A stretch of 64,000 bases of DNA from Nitratireductor alexandrii. Lineage in GTDB: Bacteria > Pseudomonadota > Alphaproteobacteria > Rhizobiales > Rhizobiaceae. Location of the stretch: positions 1 through 64,000 of the forward strand of contig NZ_RBVY01000002.1 of assembly GCF_004000215.1 (NCBI RefSeq), in the 5' to 3' direction. Every line of letters starts with the position of its first letter. The first letter of the stretch is position 1. Shown here one piece after another: positions 27,614 to 35,389 of the stretch. Under the pieces are notes generated by a model. The model saw only the letters and a program-made list of their open reading frames with translations, was not told the origin of the DNA and ran no database searches. The translations under genes and the position numbers were made by a program.

Positions 27614-28581
27614 GCGAGGCCCGCGACGGGCGCATGCGGCTGACCGTGCTCGGCGGGTTTCTCGGCTCGGGCAAGACGACCTGGCTGCGCCACCAGTTGC
27701 ATCACGGGCAGATGAAGGACGCGCTCGTGATCGTCAACGAGGCGGCCGAGGTGCCGGTCGACGACGCGCTGCTGGCGCGATCGGCCGAACTGCGGGTGCT
27801 GGCGGGCGGCTGTGCGTGCTGCGATGGGCGCGAGGCGCTGGTCACGCTATTACGCGCCATCTGCGACGCGCGCGTCGGCGGCGACGACGCGCTGGCCTCG
27901 CTCGACCGTGTCGTGCTTGAAACCAGCGGGCTGGCCGATCCAGGCCCGATCGTCGACACAATCCGCACGGACCCGGTCCTGATCCACCATCTGATGGTCG
28001 ACGAGATCATCATCGCCATCGATGCGCTCTACGGGCTCGACCAGATGCGCAACGAGCCGCTGACCCTGCGCCAGATCGAGACCGCCGACCGGCTGCTGGT
28101 GACCAAGGTCGACGCCGCCGCTGGGCCCGATCTCGCCCGGCTCGTCGCCACTCTGCACGCGCTCAATCCCGGTGCGGCGATAGCGGGGGCGGCCATGGGC
28201 AGCGGCGCCGGCCTGCCCGACCATGCCGGCATCGAGCCGGTCGCGATCCCGCCGGCCCAAGGCGAGGGCGCGGCCGCCCCGATCGCCGCCACGCGGCTCG
28301 ACCTTTCCGAGGCCACCGACTGGCCGGCCTTTTCGATCTGGCTGAGCGCGCTGCTTCACGCGCGCGGCGACGACATCATGCGGGTCAAGGGCGTGGTGCG
28401 CACGCCGGCCGGGCGGCTGCTCCTGCAAAGCGTGCGCAAGGTCGTCCAGCAGCCCGAAATCGTGCCCGAAGCCGGCGCGAAGCCGACCGACGACGACAAT
28501 TCCGTGGTGGTGATCGGCCGCGGCTTTCGGGCCGAGGATCTGCGCAGATCGTTGGCCTATTTCACCGGCGAGGGACGCTGA
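27610..28581 (+). CDS. COG0523 (CobW-like) metallochaperone GTPase
   Basis: 323 residues. The P-loop is GGFLGSGKTTW at 15-25 and the metal-binding GGCACC (CxCC, Cys68/70/71) is intact; VLETSGLADPGPIVDT is the switch region and TKVDAA the guanine-specificity motif. The CobW C-terminal domain occupies about 235-320. COG0523 proteins deliver Zn2+ or other metals to target enzymes. Here the obvious clients are the dinuclear-metal D-hydantoinase and the NodB-fold hydrolase just upstream. Convergent with a LysR gene 16 bases on, so it ends the operon. Confidence 0.9.
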   Translation: MSEARDGRMRLTVLGGFLGSGKTTWLRHQLHHGQMKDALVIVNEAAEVPVDDALLARSAELRVLAGGCACCDGREALVTLLRAICDARVGGDDALASLDRVVLETSGLADPGPIVDTIRTDPVLIHHLMVDEIIIAIDALYGLDQMRNEPLTLRQIETADRLLVTKVDAAAGPDLARLVATLHALNPGAAIAGAAMGSGAGLPDHAGIEPVAIPPAQGEGAAAPIAATRLDLSEATDWPAFSIWLSALLHARGDDIMRVKGVVRTPAGRLLLQSVRKVVQQPEIVPEAGAKPTDDDNSVVVIGRGFRAEDLRRSLAYFTGEGR

Positions 28582-28597
28582 GCGGGCGGCGCGCCCA

Positions 28598-29503
28598 TCA
28601 CGCCGCGCGGGCGCCGGACACCAGGTGTTCGACCAGCGCATGGCCGAATGCCGGCAACTCGTCGAGCTTCTGCACGCAGATCTTGAGTTCGCGGACCGCC
28701 CAGCGGTTGGAAAGCGGCACGACCGCAATGGCGTGGTTGTGCTTGAGCCGGTTCGCCACCGAGCCGGGCAGCATGCCGATGCCGACGCCGGCCTCGACCA
28801 TGCGGCACAGCGATTCGAAGCTGGACACCCGGATGCGGATGTCGGGCGCGACGCCCATCTCGGCAAAAATATTCTCCATGAAGCCGTGTATGGCGCTGCC
28901 GCGCTGCAGCGAAACCAGGCTGAGCGCGGCCACCTCGGCGAAATCCACCGTGTCGGCGCCGGCAAGCGGGTGGCCGGCGGGCACGGCAAGCACCAACGTG
29001 TCCTCCTGGTAGGCGAGCACCTCCAGCCCGTCGGTACGCACGGTGCCGGCCAGGATGCCGATATCGGCGCTGCCGTCGGCCACGGCGCGGGCGATTTCCG
29101 GGCTGAGCCGCTCCTCCAGGTCTATGTCCACATGCGGGTGGGCGGCCAGGAAGGAGCCGAGCGCTGCCGGCAGGATTTCGGTCATCGCGGTCGTGTTGGC
29201 GAACACGCGCACCCGTCCCCGCAGGCCGCGCGAGAAGGCCTGCAGGTCGCCGTGCAGCCGTTCGAGATCGCGGAAAACCCGGCGTGCGTGCGTCAGCAGC
29301 GCCTCTCCGGCGGGGGTCAGGTTGACCCCCTGGCTGGTGCGCACCAACAGCGGCGCGCCGAGCGCCTCTTCGAGGTTCTTGACCCGCATCGATGCCGCGC
29401 CGACCGACAGATGCGCGCGTTCGGCGCCTTTGGTCAGGCTGCCGGCTTCCGCGATGCTGACGAAAAGCCGCAGATCCACGAGGTCGTAACGAAGGCCGGA
29501 CAT
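28598..29503 (-). CDS. LysR-family transcriptional regulator
   Basis: 301 residues from the ATG at 29503, preceded by GGAGAAAAGG. The helix-turn-helix is LRLFVSIAEAGSLTKGAERAHLSVGAASMRVKNLE, in the less common GAASMRVKNLE variant of the recognition helix, followed by the effector domain. It diverges from the MmgE/PrpD gene across 129 bases that contain a short dyad (CGCC...GGCG at 29527-29543), so it most likely regulates the MmgE/PrpD-acyl-CoA dehydrogenase-CoA-transferase operon. Effector unknown; a dicarboxylate or its CoA ester would fit. Confidence 0.92.
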   Translation of the reverse strand: MSGLRYDLVDLRLFVSIAEAGSLTKGAERAHLSVGAASMRVKNLEEALGAPLLVRTSQGVNLTPAGEALLTHARRVFRDLERLHGDLQAFSRGLRGRVRVFANTTAMTEILPAALGSFLAAHPHVDIDLEERLSPEIARAVADGSADIGILAGTVRTDGLEVLAYQEDTLVLAVPAGHPLAGADTVDFAEVAALSLVSLQRGSAIHGFMENIFAEMGVAPDIRIRVSSFESLCRMVEAGVGIGMLPGSVANRLKHNHAIAVVPLSNRWAVRELKICVQKLDELPAFGHALVEHLVSGARAA

Positions 29504-29632
29504 CGAGCCTTTTCTCCGGGAGCGTTCGCCTGTGCTGAAGGCGTGTTTCCTGAATAACGAATTGCGCGACAAGGCGCTACATGCACGATGAGGCGGGCCG
29601 GTCACTCCCGCCGGCCGTGACGGAGCGCGACC

Positions 29633-31021
29633 ATGCACGAGCACCTGGACGAGACACCGAGCGCCCGGCTGGCCGCCTTTGCCGCCGGGCTGCGTTATGA
29701 GGATATTCCGCAGCCGGTGGTGGAGCGCGCCGTCGATCTGTTCGTCGACTGGGCCGGTTCCGCCCTCGCGGGCAAGGGCGTGCGCCCGGTCGAGATCGTC
29801 GCCGCCTTCGCCGCGCGCATGGGGCCGGCGGACGGGCCGAGCGAACTGCTTGCAAGCCGCGGCTCCAGCTCGCCGCTGTTTGCCGCGCTGGTCAACGGCG
29901 CCGCCTCGCACGTGGCCGAGCAGGACGATGTCCACAACGGCTCGGTCTTCCATCCGGCCGCGGTGGTGTTTCCCGCAGCGCTCGCCGTCGCCCAGGCCAA
30001 CCGCGCCTCCGGTCGCGATTTCATCGCCGCGGTTGTGGCCGGCTACGAGGCCGGCATCCGCATCGGCGAATTTCTCGGCCGTTCGCATTACCGTATCTTC
30101 CACACCACCGGCACCGCCGGCGCGCTGGCCGCCGCCGCGGCCGCCGGCCGGTTGCTGGGACTGACGCCCGCCGCCATGCTCGACGCGTTCGGGTCGGCCG
30201 GCACGCAGGCCGCGGGCCTTTGGGAATTCCTGCGCGACGCGGCCGATTCAAAGCCGCTGCACACCGGCAAGGCGGCCGCCAATGGGCTGATCGCGGCCTA
30301 TCTCGCCGCCGACGGCTTCACCGGCGCCAAACGCATTCTGGAAGGCGCGCAGGGCATGGGCGCCGGCATGTCGAGCGACGCCGACCCGCAAAGGCTGACC
30401 GACCGGCTGGGCGTGCGCTGGGCGCTGGCCGAAACCTCGTTCAAGTTTCACGCCTCCTGCCGCCATACCCATCCCGCCGCCGACGCGCTGTTGAAGGCCA
30501 TGCAGGACAACGATCTCACGATCGACGATATCGGCAGCGTCACGGCGCTGGTCCACCAGGCCGCCATCGACGTGCTCGGGCCGGTGACGGCGCCGGCGAG
30601 CGTGCACCAGGCGAAATTCTCCATGGGCACCACGCTCGGCCTGATCGCCGCCCATGGCCGCGCGGGCATGAGCGAGTTCCAGAACGGGTTCGACAGTCCC
30701 GAGGTCGCTGCCTTCCGCGCGCGCGTCGTCATGCGGCTGGACGACGAGGTCAATGCCGCCTATCCGGCGCGCTGGATCGGCAAGATCGCGCTGGAGACGC
30801 GCGACGGCCGCCATATCGAGGCCAGGGTCGACGAGCCCAAGGGCGATCCCGGCAACACGCTCAGCCGCGAGGAGATCGACGCCAAGGTGCGCGGCCTCGC
30901 CGCCTTCAGCCGGGCCGCCGACGCGGCCGAGATGGACGTGGTGCTGCCGCGCCTGTGGACGATCGAACGCGCCAACCATATCGGCGCGCTGATGCCCGCG
31001 CGCGGTGCCGGCCTCTCCTGA
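29633..31021 (+). CDS. MmgE/PrpD-family protein
   Basis: 462 residues covering the MmgE/PrpD fold: an N-terminal helical domain (LAAFAAGLRYEDIPQPVVERAVDLFVDW) with the AlaSerHis cluster NGAASHVAEQDDVHNGSVFHPAAVVFPAALA, and SFKFHASCRHTHPAADALL later. The family includes 2-methylcitrate dehydratase, cis-aconitate decarboxylase and epimerases of dicarboxylates. Start chosen at the ATG after CGGAGCGCGACC. First gene of an operon with acyl-CoA dehydrogenase, CoA-transferase and MaoC-type hydratase. A hydro-lyase, isomerase or decarboxylase acting on a branched dicarboxylate is likely. Confidence 0.9.
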   Translation: MHEHLDETPSARLAAFAAGLRYEDIPQPVVERAVDLFVDWAGSALAGKGVRPVEIVAAFAARMGPADGPSELLASRGSSSPLFAALVNGAASHVAEQDDVHNGSVFHPAAVVFPAALAVAQANRASGRDFIAAVVAGYEAGIRIGEFLGRSHYRIFHTTGTAGALAAAAAAGRLLGLTPAAMLDAFGSAGTQAAGLWEFLRDAADSKPLHTGKAAANGLIAAYLAADGFTGAKRILEGAQGMGAGMSSDADPQRLTDRLGVRWALAETSFKFHASCRHTHPAADALLKAMQDNDLTIDDIGSVTALVHQAAIDVLGPVTAPASVHQAKFSMGTTLGLIAAHGRAGMSEFQNGFDSPEVAAFRARVVMRLDDEVNAAYPARWIGKIALETRDGRHIEARVDEPKGDPGNTLSREEIDAKVRGLAAFSRAADAAEMDVVLPRLWTIERANHIGALMPARGAGLS

Positions 31022-31069
31022 ACCCGGCCCCGCCGACACAGATCAACCAGACCAAAATCGGAAAACTTC

Positions 31070-32242
31070 ATGACCATCAAGGATCTTCCGGAAGGCGAGG
31101 ACATCGCGCAGATCAGGCAAAGCGTCAGACGGCTGTGCGCGGACTTCGCTCCCGACTACTGGCGCCAGCTCGACCGCGACAACGCCTATCCGAGCGACTT
31201 CGTCAAGGCGCTGTCCGATGCCGGTTATCTGTCCGTGCTCATCCCGGAGGAATATGGCGGCTCCGGCCTGCCGCTGTCGGCCGCGGCCGCGATCCTGGAA
31301 GAGGTGCAGCGCGCCGGCGCCAACGGCGCGGCCTGCCACGCCCAGATGTACATCATGGGCGCGCTGCTGCGGCACGGCAGCGAGGCGCAGAAACAAAAAT
31401 ATCTGCCCGGCATCGCCGCCGGCGAATTGCGGCTCCAGGCTTTCGGGGTCACCGAGCCGACCAGCGGCACCGACACCACGTCCATCAAGACCTTCGCCCG
31501 GCGCGAGGGCGACCATTATGTCGTCAACGGGCAGAAAGTGTGGACCTCGCGCGCCGAGCACTCCGACCTGATGCTGCTTCTGGCGCGCACGACACCGAAG
31601 GAGGAGGCCGAAAAGCGCACCGCCGGCATGTCGGTGTTGATCGTCGACATGCGCGAGGCGTTGAAGGACGGCATGACGATCAAGCCGATCCGCACGATGA
31701 TGAACCACGCCACCACCGAGGTGTTTTTCGATTCCGTGCGCGTGCCGGCCGACAACCTGATCGGCGAGGAGGGCAGGGGCTTTCGCTACATCCTGTCGGG
31801 CATGAACGCCGAGCGCATCCTGATCGCGGCCGAATGTATCGGGGACGCCAAATGGTTCATCGAGAAGGCGAGCGCCTATGCCGGCGAGCGGCGGGTTTTC
31901 GGCCGTCCGATCGGCCAGAACCAGGGCGTGCAGTTCCCGATCGCGCGCGCCTATGCGCAGATGCGCGCGGCCGAACTGATGGTCCACCAGGCAGCCAGAA
32001 TGTTCGAGGCCGGCGAGGACTGCGGCGAACAGGCCAACATGGCCAAGATGCTTGCGGCCGAGGCTTCCTGGGCGGCGGCGGAAGCCTGCGTGCAGACCCA
32101 TGGCGGATTCGGTTTCGCCGAGGAATACGACGTCGAGCGCAAGTTCCGCGAAACCCGGCTCTACCAGGTCGCGCCGATCTCGACCAATCTGATCCTGAGC
32201 TATCTGTCCGAGCACGTGCTCGGCCTGCCGCGCTCCTATTGA
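31070..32242 (+). CDS. Acyl-CoA dehydrogenase
   Basis: 390 residues with the three ACAD domains: N-terminal helices, a middle beta domain with FGVTEPTSGTDTTSIKTFARR for FAD, and a C-terminal domain ending THGGFGFAEEYDVERKFRETRLYQVAPISTN. At the position where short/medium-chain ACADs place the catalytic Glu (YEGT), this protein reads YQVAPISTN (about 365-373), so the base must come from elsewhere, as in isovaleryl- and long-chain enzymes, or the substrate differs. Two-electron oxidation of an acyl-CoA, possibly a methylsuccinyl-CoA type, fits the neighbours. The CoA-transferase starts 8 bases later. Confidence 0.92.
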   Translation: MTIKDLPEGEDIAQIRQSVRRLCADFAPDYWRQLDRDNAYPSDFVKALSDAGYLSVLIPEEYGGSGLPLSAAAAILEEVQRAGANGAACHAQMYIMGALLRHGSEAQKQKYLPGIAAGELRLQAFGVTEPTSGTDTTSIKTFARREGDHYVVNGQKVWTSRAEHSDLMLLLARTTPKEEAEKRTAGMSVLIVDMREALKDGMTIKPIRTMMNHATTEVFFDSVRVPADNLIGEEGRGFRYILSGMNAERILIAAECIGDAKWFIEKASAYAGERRVFGRPIGQNQGVQFPIARAYAQMRAAELMVHQAARMFEAGEDCGEQANMAKMLAAEASWAAAEACVQTHGGFGFAEEYDVERKFRETRLYQVAPISTNLILSYLSEHVLGLPRSY

Positions 32243-32250
32243 GGAAAGCC

Positions 32251-33369
32251 ATGCTGCCGCTTGAAGGTCTTCTGGTCGTCTCCATCGAACAGGCCGTCGC
32301 CGCGCCGACCTGCACGCTGCGGCTCGCCGATGCCGGTGCCCGTGTCATCAAGATCGAGCGCGCGGAGGGCGAGACGGCGCGCCATTACGACAAGGCCGTT
32401 CACGGCACCAGCGCCTATTTTGCCTGGCTGAACCGGGGCAAGGAAAGCACAGTGCTCGACATCAAAGACGATGACGACCGGGCGCTGGTCGAGCGCATGG
32501 TGGCGCGCGCCGACGTCTTCGTGCAGAATCTGGCGCCGGGCGCCGCCGCCCGGCTGGGTCTCGGGGCCGCCGACGTGGTCGCGCGCCATCCGCGCCTGAT
32601 CGCCGTCGACATCGTCGGCTACCCTCAGGACAGTCCCGCGCGCGCCATGCGCGCCTACGATATGCTGATCCAGGCCGAGAGCGGCGTCTGCGCGGTCACC
32701 GGCACGCCCGACACGCCGGTCAAGGTCGGCGTGTCGATCGCCGACGTCATGACCGGCATGAACGCCCATGCCGCGATCCTGGAGGCGCTGGTCGGCCGGG
32801 CCGCGACCGGACGCGGCGCGGCCATCGAGATCGCCATGTTCGACACCATGGCCGACATGATGAGCGTGCCTTTGCTGCATCACGACTATGGCGGCAAACC
32901 GACGCCGCGCACCGGGCTCGCCCACGCCGCGATCTACCCCTATTGCTCGGTCGCCTGCCGCGACGGCGAGATCGTGATCGTGGTGCAGAATCCGGGCGAA
33001 TGGCGGCGCCTGTGCGAAGGCGTTTTCGAGCGGCCGGATCTGGTCGACGATCCGCTCTATCACGACAATCCGAGCCGGGTCGAAAACCGCGAACGGCTGG
33101 GTGGGATCATGGCGGAAATTTTCGGCGGCATGAGCCGGGCCGAGGCGATCGCCAAGCTCGAGGCCAACCGGCTCGCCTGGTCCAATGTCTCCACGGTGGC
33201 CGATCTTTCCGGCCACGCGGCTCTGCGGCGCATCCCGATCGAGACGCCGGGTGGCGTCTTCGACGGGGTCGCCTCGCCGTTGCGCCGCGCCGTCAAGGGC
33301 GGGCCCGTGCCGGCGCTGGGCGTCCACACCGACGCCGTGCGGCGCGAATTCGCCGAGGCGTCGTCATGA
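32251..33369 (+). CDS. Class III (CaiB/BaiF) CoA-transferase
   Basis: 372 residues from the ATG at 32251, with GAGGAAAGCC directly upstream. Family motifs are LRLADAGARVIKIERAEGE, FAWLNRGKESTVLDIK, and the catalytic Asp region AYDMLIQAESGVCAVTGTPDTPVKVGVSIADV. The enzyme moves CoA between carboxylic acids without free energy loss. Relatives act on mesaconate, itaconate, succinate/citramalate and formate/oxalate. It overlaps the next gene by four bases (ATGA). Likely role: activating the dicarboxylate that the acyl-CoA dehydrogenase and MaoC-type hydratase use. Confidence 0.92.
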   Translation: MLPLEGLLVVSIEQAVAAPTCTLRLADAGARVIKIERAEGETARHYDKAVHGTSAYFAWLNRGKESTVLDIKDDDDRALVERMVARADVFVQNLAPGAAARLGLGAADVVARHPRLIAVDIVGYPQDSPARAMRAYDMLIQAESGVCAVTGTPDTPVKVGVSIADVMTGMNAHAAILEALVGRAATGRGAAIEIAMFDTMADMMSVPLLHHDYGGKPTPRTGLAHAAIYPYCSVACRDGEIVIVVQNPGEWRRLCEGVFERPDLVDDPLYHDNPSRVENRERLGGIMAEIFGGMSRAEAIAKLEANRLAWSNVSTVADLSGHAALRRIPIETPGGVFDGVASPLRRAVKGGPVPALGVHTDAVRREFAEASS

Positions 33370-34214
33370 GCGCGGTCGACATCGACGATCTCAAGCGCTG
33401 GATCGGACGCGAGCAGCGGGCAGGCGACATCGTTTCGCCGGGCCTTGCCGAGCGTTTCGAGGCCACGCTCGGCCGCTCGGCCTATCGCGACGCCGTCGCC
33501 GCCCCGCTCGCCATCCATTGGTGCCTGGCGCCGCCGGCCGTGCCGCCCGGCGAACTGGGCCCGGACGGGCATCCCGCGCGCGGCGGGTTTCTGCCGCCCG
33601 TTCCGCTGCCGCGCCGGATGTGGGCCGGCGGCGCGCTTTCCTTTCACGCGCCGCTTCCGATCGGGGCCGAGGTGAGGAGGGTTTCGCGCATCGCCGACAT
33701 CGTTCACAAGACCGGCCGCAGCGGCGAACTGGTCTTCGTGACGGTCGAGCACGATTTCGACTGCGACGGCCGCACGGTGATCAGCGAGCGCCAGGACATC
33801 GTCTATCGCGGCGCGCCGTCCACCGCGCCCGCTACGCCCGCGCAACCCGGATCGCTCGCGCCGATGCCGGCCGCCGACCACACCGAGACGGTCGAGGCGA
33901 CCACGACGCTTTTGTTTCGATATTCGGCGCTGACCTTCAACGGCCATCGCATCCATTACGACGTCGAATATGCGCGCGATGAGGAGGGCTATCCGGGCCT
34001 TGTCGTGCACGGTCCGCTTCAGGCGACGCTTATGCTGCATCTCGGCGCGCGGCTCGGCGGTCGTCCGCCACGCGGCTTTTCTTATCGGGGCCTGTCGCCG
34101 CTCTTCCACGGCGGTCCGTTCACCGTCAACGCGGTCCGTTCCGGCGAGGGGCTGGACCTTTGGTGCGCCGATGGCCAGGCGGCCAGGACGATGAGCGCCA
34201 CACTGGTTTTCTGA
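33366..34214 (+). CDS. MaoC/HTD2-type acyl-CoA hydratase (mesaconyl-C4-CoA hydratase-like)
   Basis: 282 residues from the ATG at 33366, overlapping the CoA-transferase stop. It is a double hotdog: an N-terminal FAS1-like dehydratase half (WCLAPPAVPPGELGPDGHP, FLPPVPLPRRMWAGGALSF) and a C-terminal hotdog with FRYSALTFNGHRIHYDVEYARDEEGYPGLVVHGPLQATLM, carrying the Asn-His hydratase positions. Length and motifs match HTD2 and mesaconyl-C4-CoA hydratase, which makes citramalyl-CoA. A terminator 76 bases after the stop ends the operon. No citramalyl-CoA lyase gene is seen in this window. Confidence 0.85.
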   Translation: MSAVDIDDLKRWIGREQRAGDIVSPGLAERFEATLGRSAYRDAVAAPLAIHWCLAPPAVPPGELGPDGHPARGGFLPPVPLPRRMWAGGALSFHAPLPIGAEVRRVSRIADIVHKTGRSGELVFVTVEHDFDCDGRTVISERQDIVYRGAPSTAPATPAQPGSLAPMPAADHTETVEATTTLLFRYSALTFNGHRIHYDVEYARDEEGYPGLVVHGPLQATLMLHLGARLGGRPPRGFSYRGLSPLFHGGPFTVNAVRSGEGLDLWCADGQAARTMSATLVF

Positions 34215-34289
34215 AGCGCGCCGGCGGGCCGGCTTGGCCAGAGACCGCCGCCTTCCAACACCTTCGTCTTCGACAACCCCCTGCCAAAG

Positions 34290-34317
34290 CCCGGCGCCGC
34301 GTGACGCGCCGGGTTTT
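34290..34317 (+). terminator. Intrinsic terminator of the MmgE-to-MaoC operon
   Basis: CCCGGCGC and GCGCCGGG form an 8-bp perfect stem with an 8-base loop followed by TTTT. It separates the operon from the regulatory region of the GntR gene. Confidence 0.75.
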
Positions 34318-34410
34318 GACAAGCTTGCGAACCGGGTCGCCCGCGACGACCGGGCGGTTGCCGCACGACGCGCTGCCGCGTGCCACCGACGCCGCAAGAG
34401 CGGTCGTGGA

Positions 34411-34426
34411 TTGCCGCTTGCGGCAA
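34411..34426. promoter_or_regulatory. Perfect 16-base dyad upstream of the GntR gene
   Basis: TTGCCGC-TT-GCGGCAA, two 7-bp arms with a 2-base centre, 62 bases before the GntR start codon. Operator-like symmetry; it could bind the GntR protein itself or another dimeric factor. Confidence 0.5.
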
Positions 34427-34434
34427 CCATTCAA

Positions 34435-34467
34435 TTGATATAATGATATACCTACATGCCATATAGG
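34435..34467. promoter_or_regulatory. AT-rich promoter region with a second dyad (probable GntR operator)
   Basis: TTGATATAATGATATA (34435-34450) is unusually AT-rich for this genome and shares TTGATA with other island promoters. It runs into CCTACATG-C-CATATAGG (34451-34467), an imperfect dyad (7 of 8 positions) 20 bases before the GntR ATG. The placement suits autoregulation of the GntR-led transport and catabolic operon. Confidence 0.55.
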
Positions 34468-34487
34468 CAGCGCATCGGGAGGGTGTG

Positions 34488-35387
34488 ATGGACAGGTTGG
34501 ACGAGTCGGCGAGCACCGCCCGTCGCGACAAGCCGCGCCCGGCTCGCCAACTCCACGAAGCCTCCCGCGTTCCGCTTTATCACCAGCTTTTCGTCATCCT
34601 GCGCAGCCGCATCTATGGCGGGGGCCTGTCGGCCGGCGATCTCGTGCCGAGCGAGCAGGAACTGTGCCAGGAGTTCGGCGTCTCGCGCATCACCGCCAAG
34701 CGGGCGCTCAACGAGCTTGCCGATGCCGGTCTGGTCGTGCGCGAGCGGGGCAGGGGCACGCGTGTCGTCGCGCAGCCGCCGGCTCCGGCGGTGATGGCCT
34801 CGATTGAGGGCTGGCTGGAAAACGTGTCCTTGATGGGCATCGCCACGCAGGCGCGGGTGCTGGAATTCGGCTATGTGGCCGCTTCCGCCGATATCGCCGC
34901 GGCACTGGAGGTGGCGCCCGGCGACGAGGTGCAGCGCGCCGTGCGCGTGCGCAGTCTCGAGGGCGAGCCGATGTCGTTTCTGGTCACCTATGTGCCGAGC
35001 CGCGTCGGGCGCAGATACGAGCGCGAGGACCTGGAGGCGAGGCCGCTGCTGCATCTTCTCGAAAAGGCCGGCGTCGAGGTCGCCTCCGCCCGCCAGACGG
35101 TTTCGGCCACGCTTGCCGACGCCGCCGTCGCCGCCGCGCTCGGCATTGATGCCGGTGCGCCGCTGATCGAGGTCAGGCGCGTGGTACGCGATAGCAAGGA
35201 CCGGCCGGTGGAATATATCCGCGTGGTCTACCGGCCCGATCTCTACCGCTTCGAAATGTCCATGCGCCGGGTCCGCGCCAAGGACGGAGCGCATTGGGCG
35301 ACAATGCCGTCATCGCCGATTCCGGCCGGCGATGAGGAAGAGAAGGGACCCTCGGGGAATCCAGGCCGGATGACGACAGGAGGATAG
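34488..35387 (+). CDS. GntR-family regulator with UTRA effector domain
   Basis: 299 residues from the ATG at 34488, with GGGAGG five bases upstream. The N-terminal winged helix is VPLYHQLFVILRSRIYGGGLSAGDLVPSEQELCQEFGVSRITAKRALNELADAGLVVRERGRGT; the C-terminal UTRA domain (about 100-250) binds small effectors in the HutC subfamily. It heads the operon of a Liv-type importer and hydratase/lyase/HyuBA genes: the binding-protein ATG lies only two bases after its stop. Likely a repressor relieved by substrate. The tail after the UTRA domain is low complexity. Confidence 0.93.
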   Translation: MDRLDESASTARRDKPRPARQLHEASRVPLYHQLFVILRSRIYGGGLSAGDLVPSEQELCQEFGVSRITAKRALNELADAGLVVRERGRGTRVVAQPPAPAVMASIEGWLENVSLMGIATQARVLEFGYVAASADIAAALEVAPGDEVQRAVRVRSLEGEPMSFLVTYVPSRVGRRYEREDLEARPLLHLLEKAGVEVASARQTVSATLADAAVAAALGIDAGAPLIEVRRVVRDSKDRPVEYIRVVYRPDLYRFEMSMRRVRAKDGAHWATMPSSPIPAGDEEEKGPSGNPGRMTTGG

Positions 35388-35389
35388 TC

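Noticed and set aside
30220-33369. A 1,049-codon open frame that could be read as one giant protein
   Set aside because: Its first two thirds are an out-of-frame shadow of the MmgE/PrpD and acyl-CoA dehydrogenase genes; only the last 372 codons (from 32251) show CoA-transferase family sequence with its own ribosome binding site.
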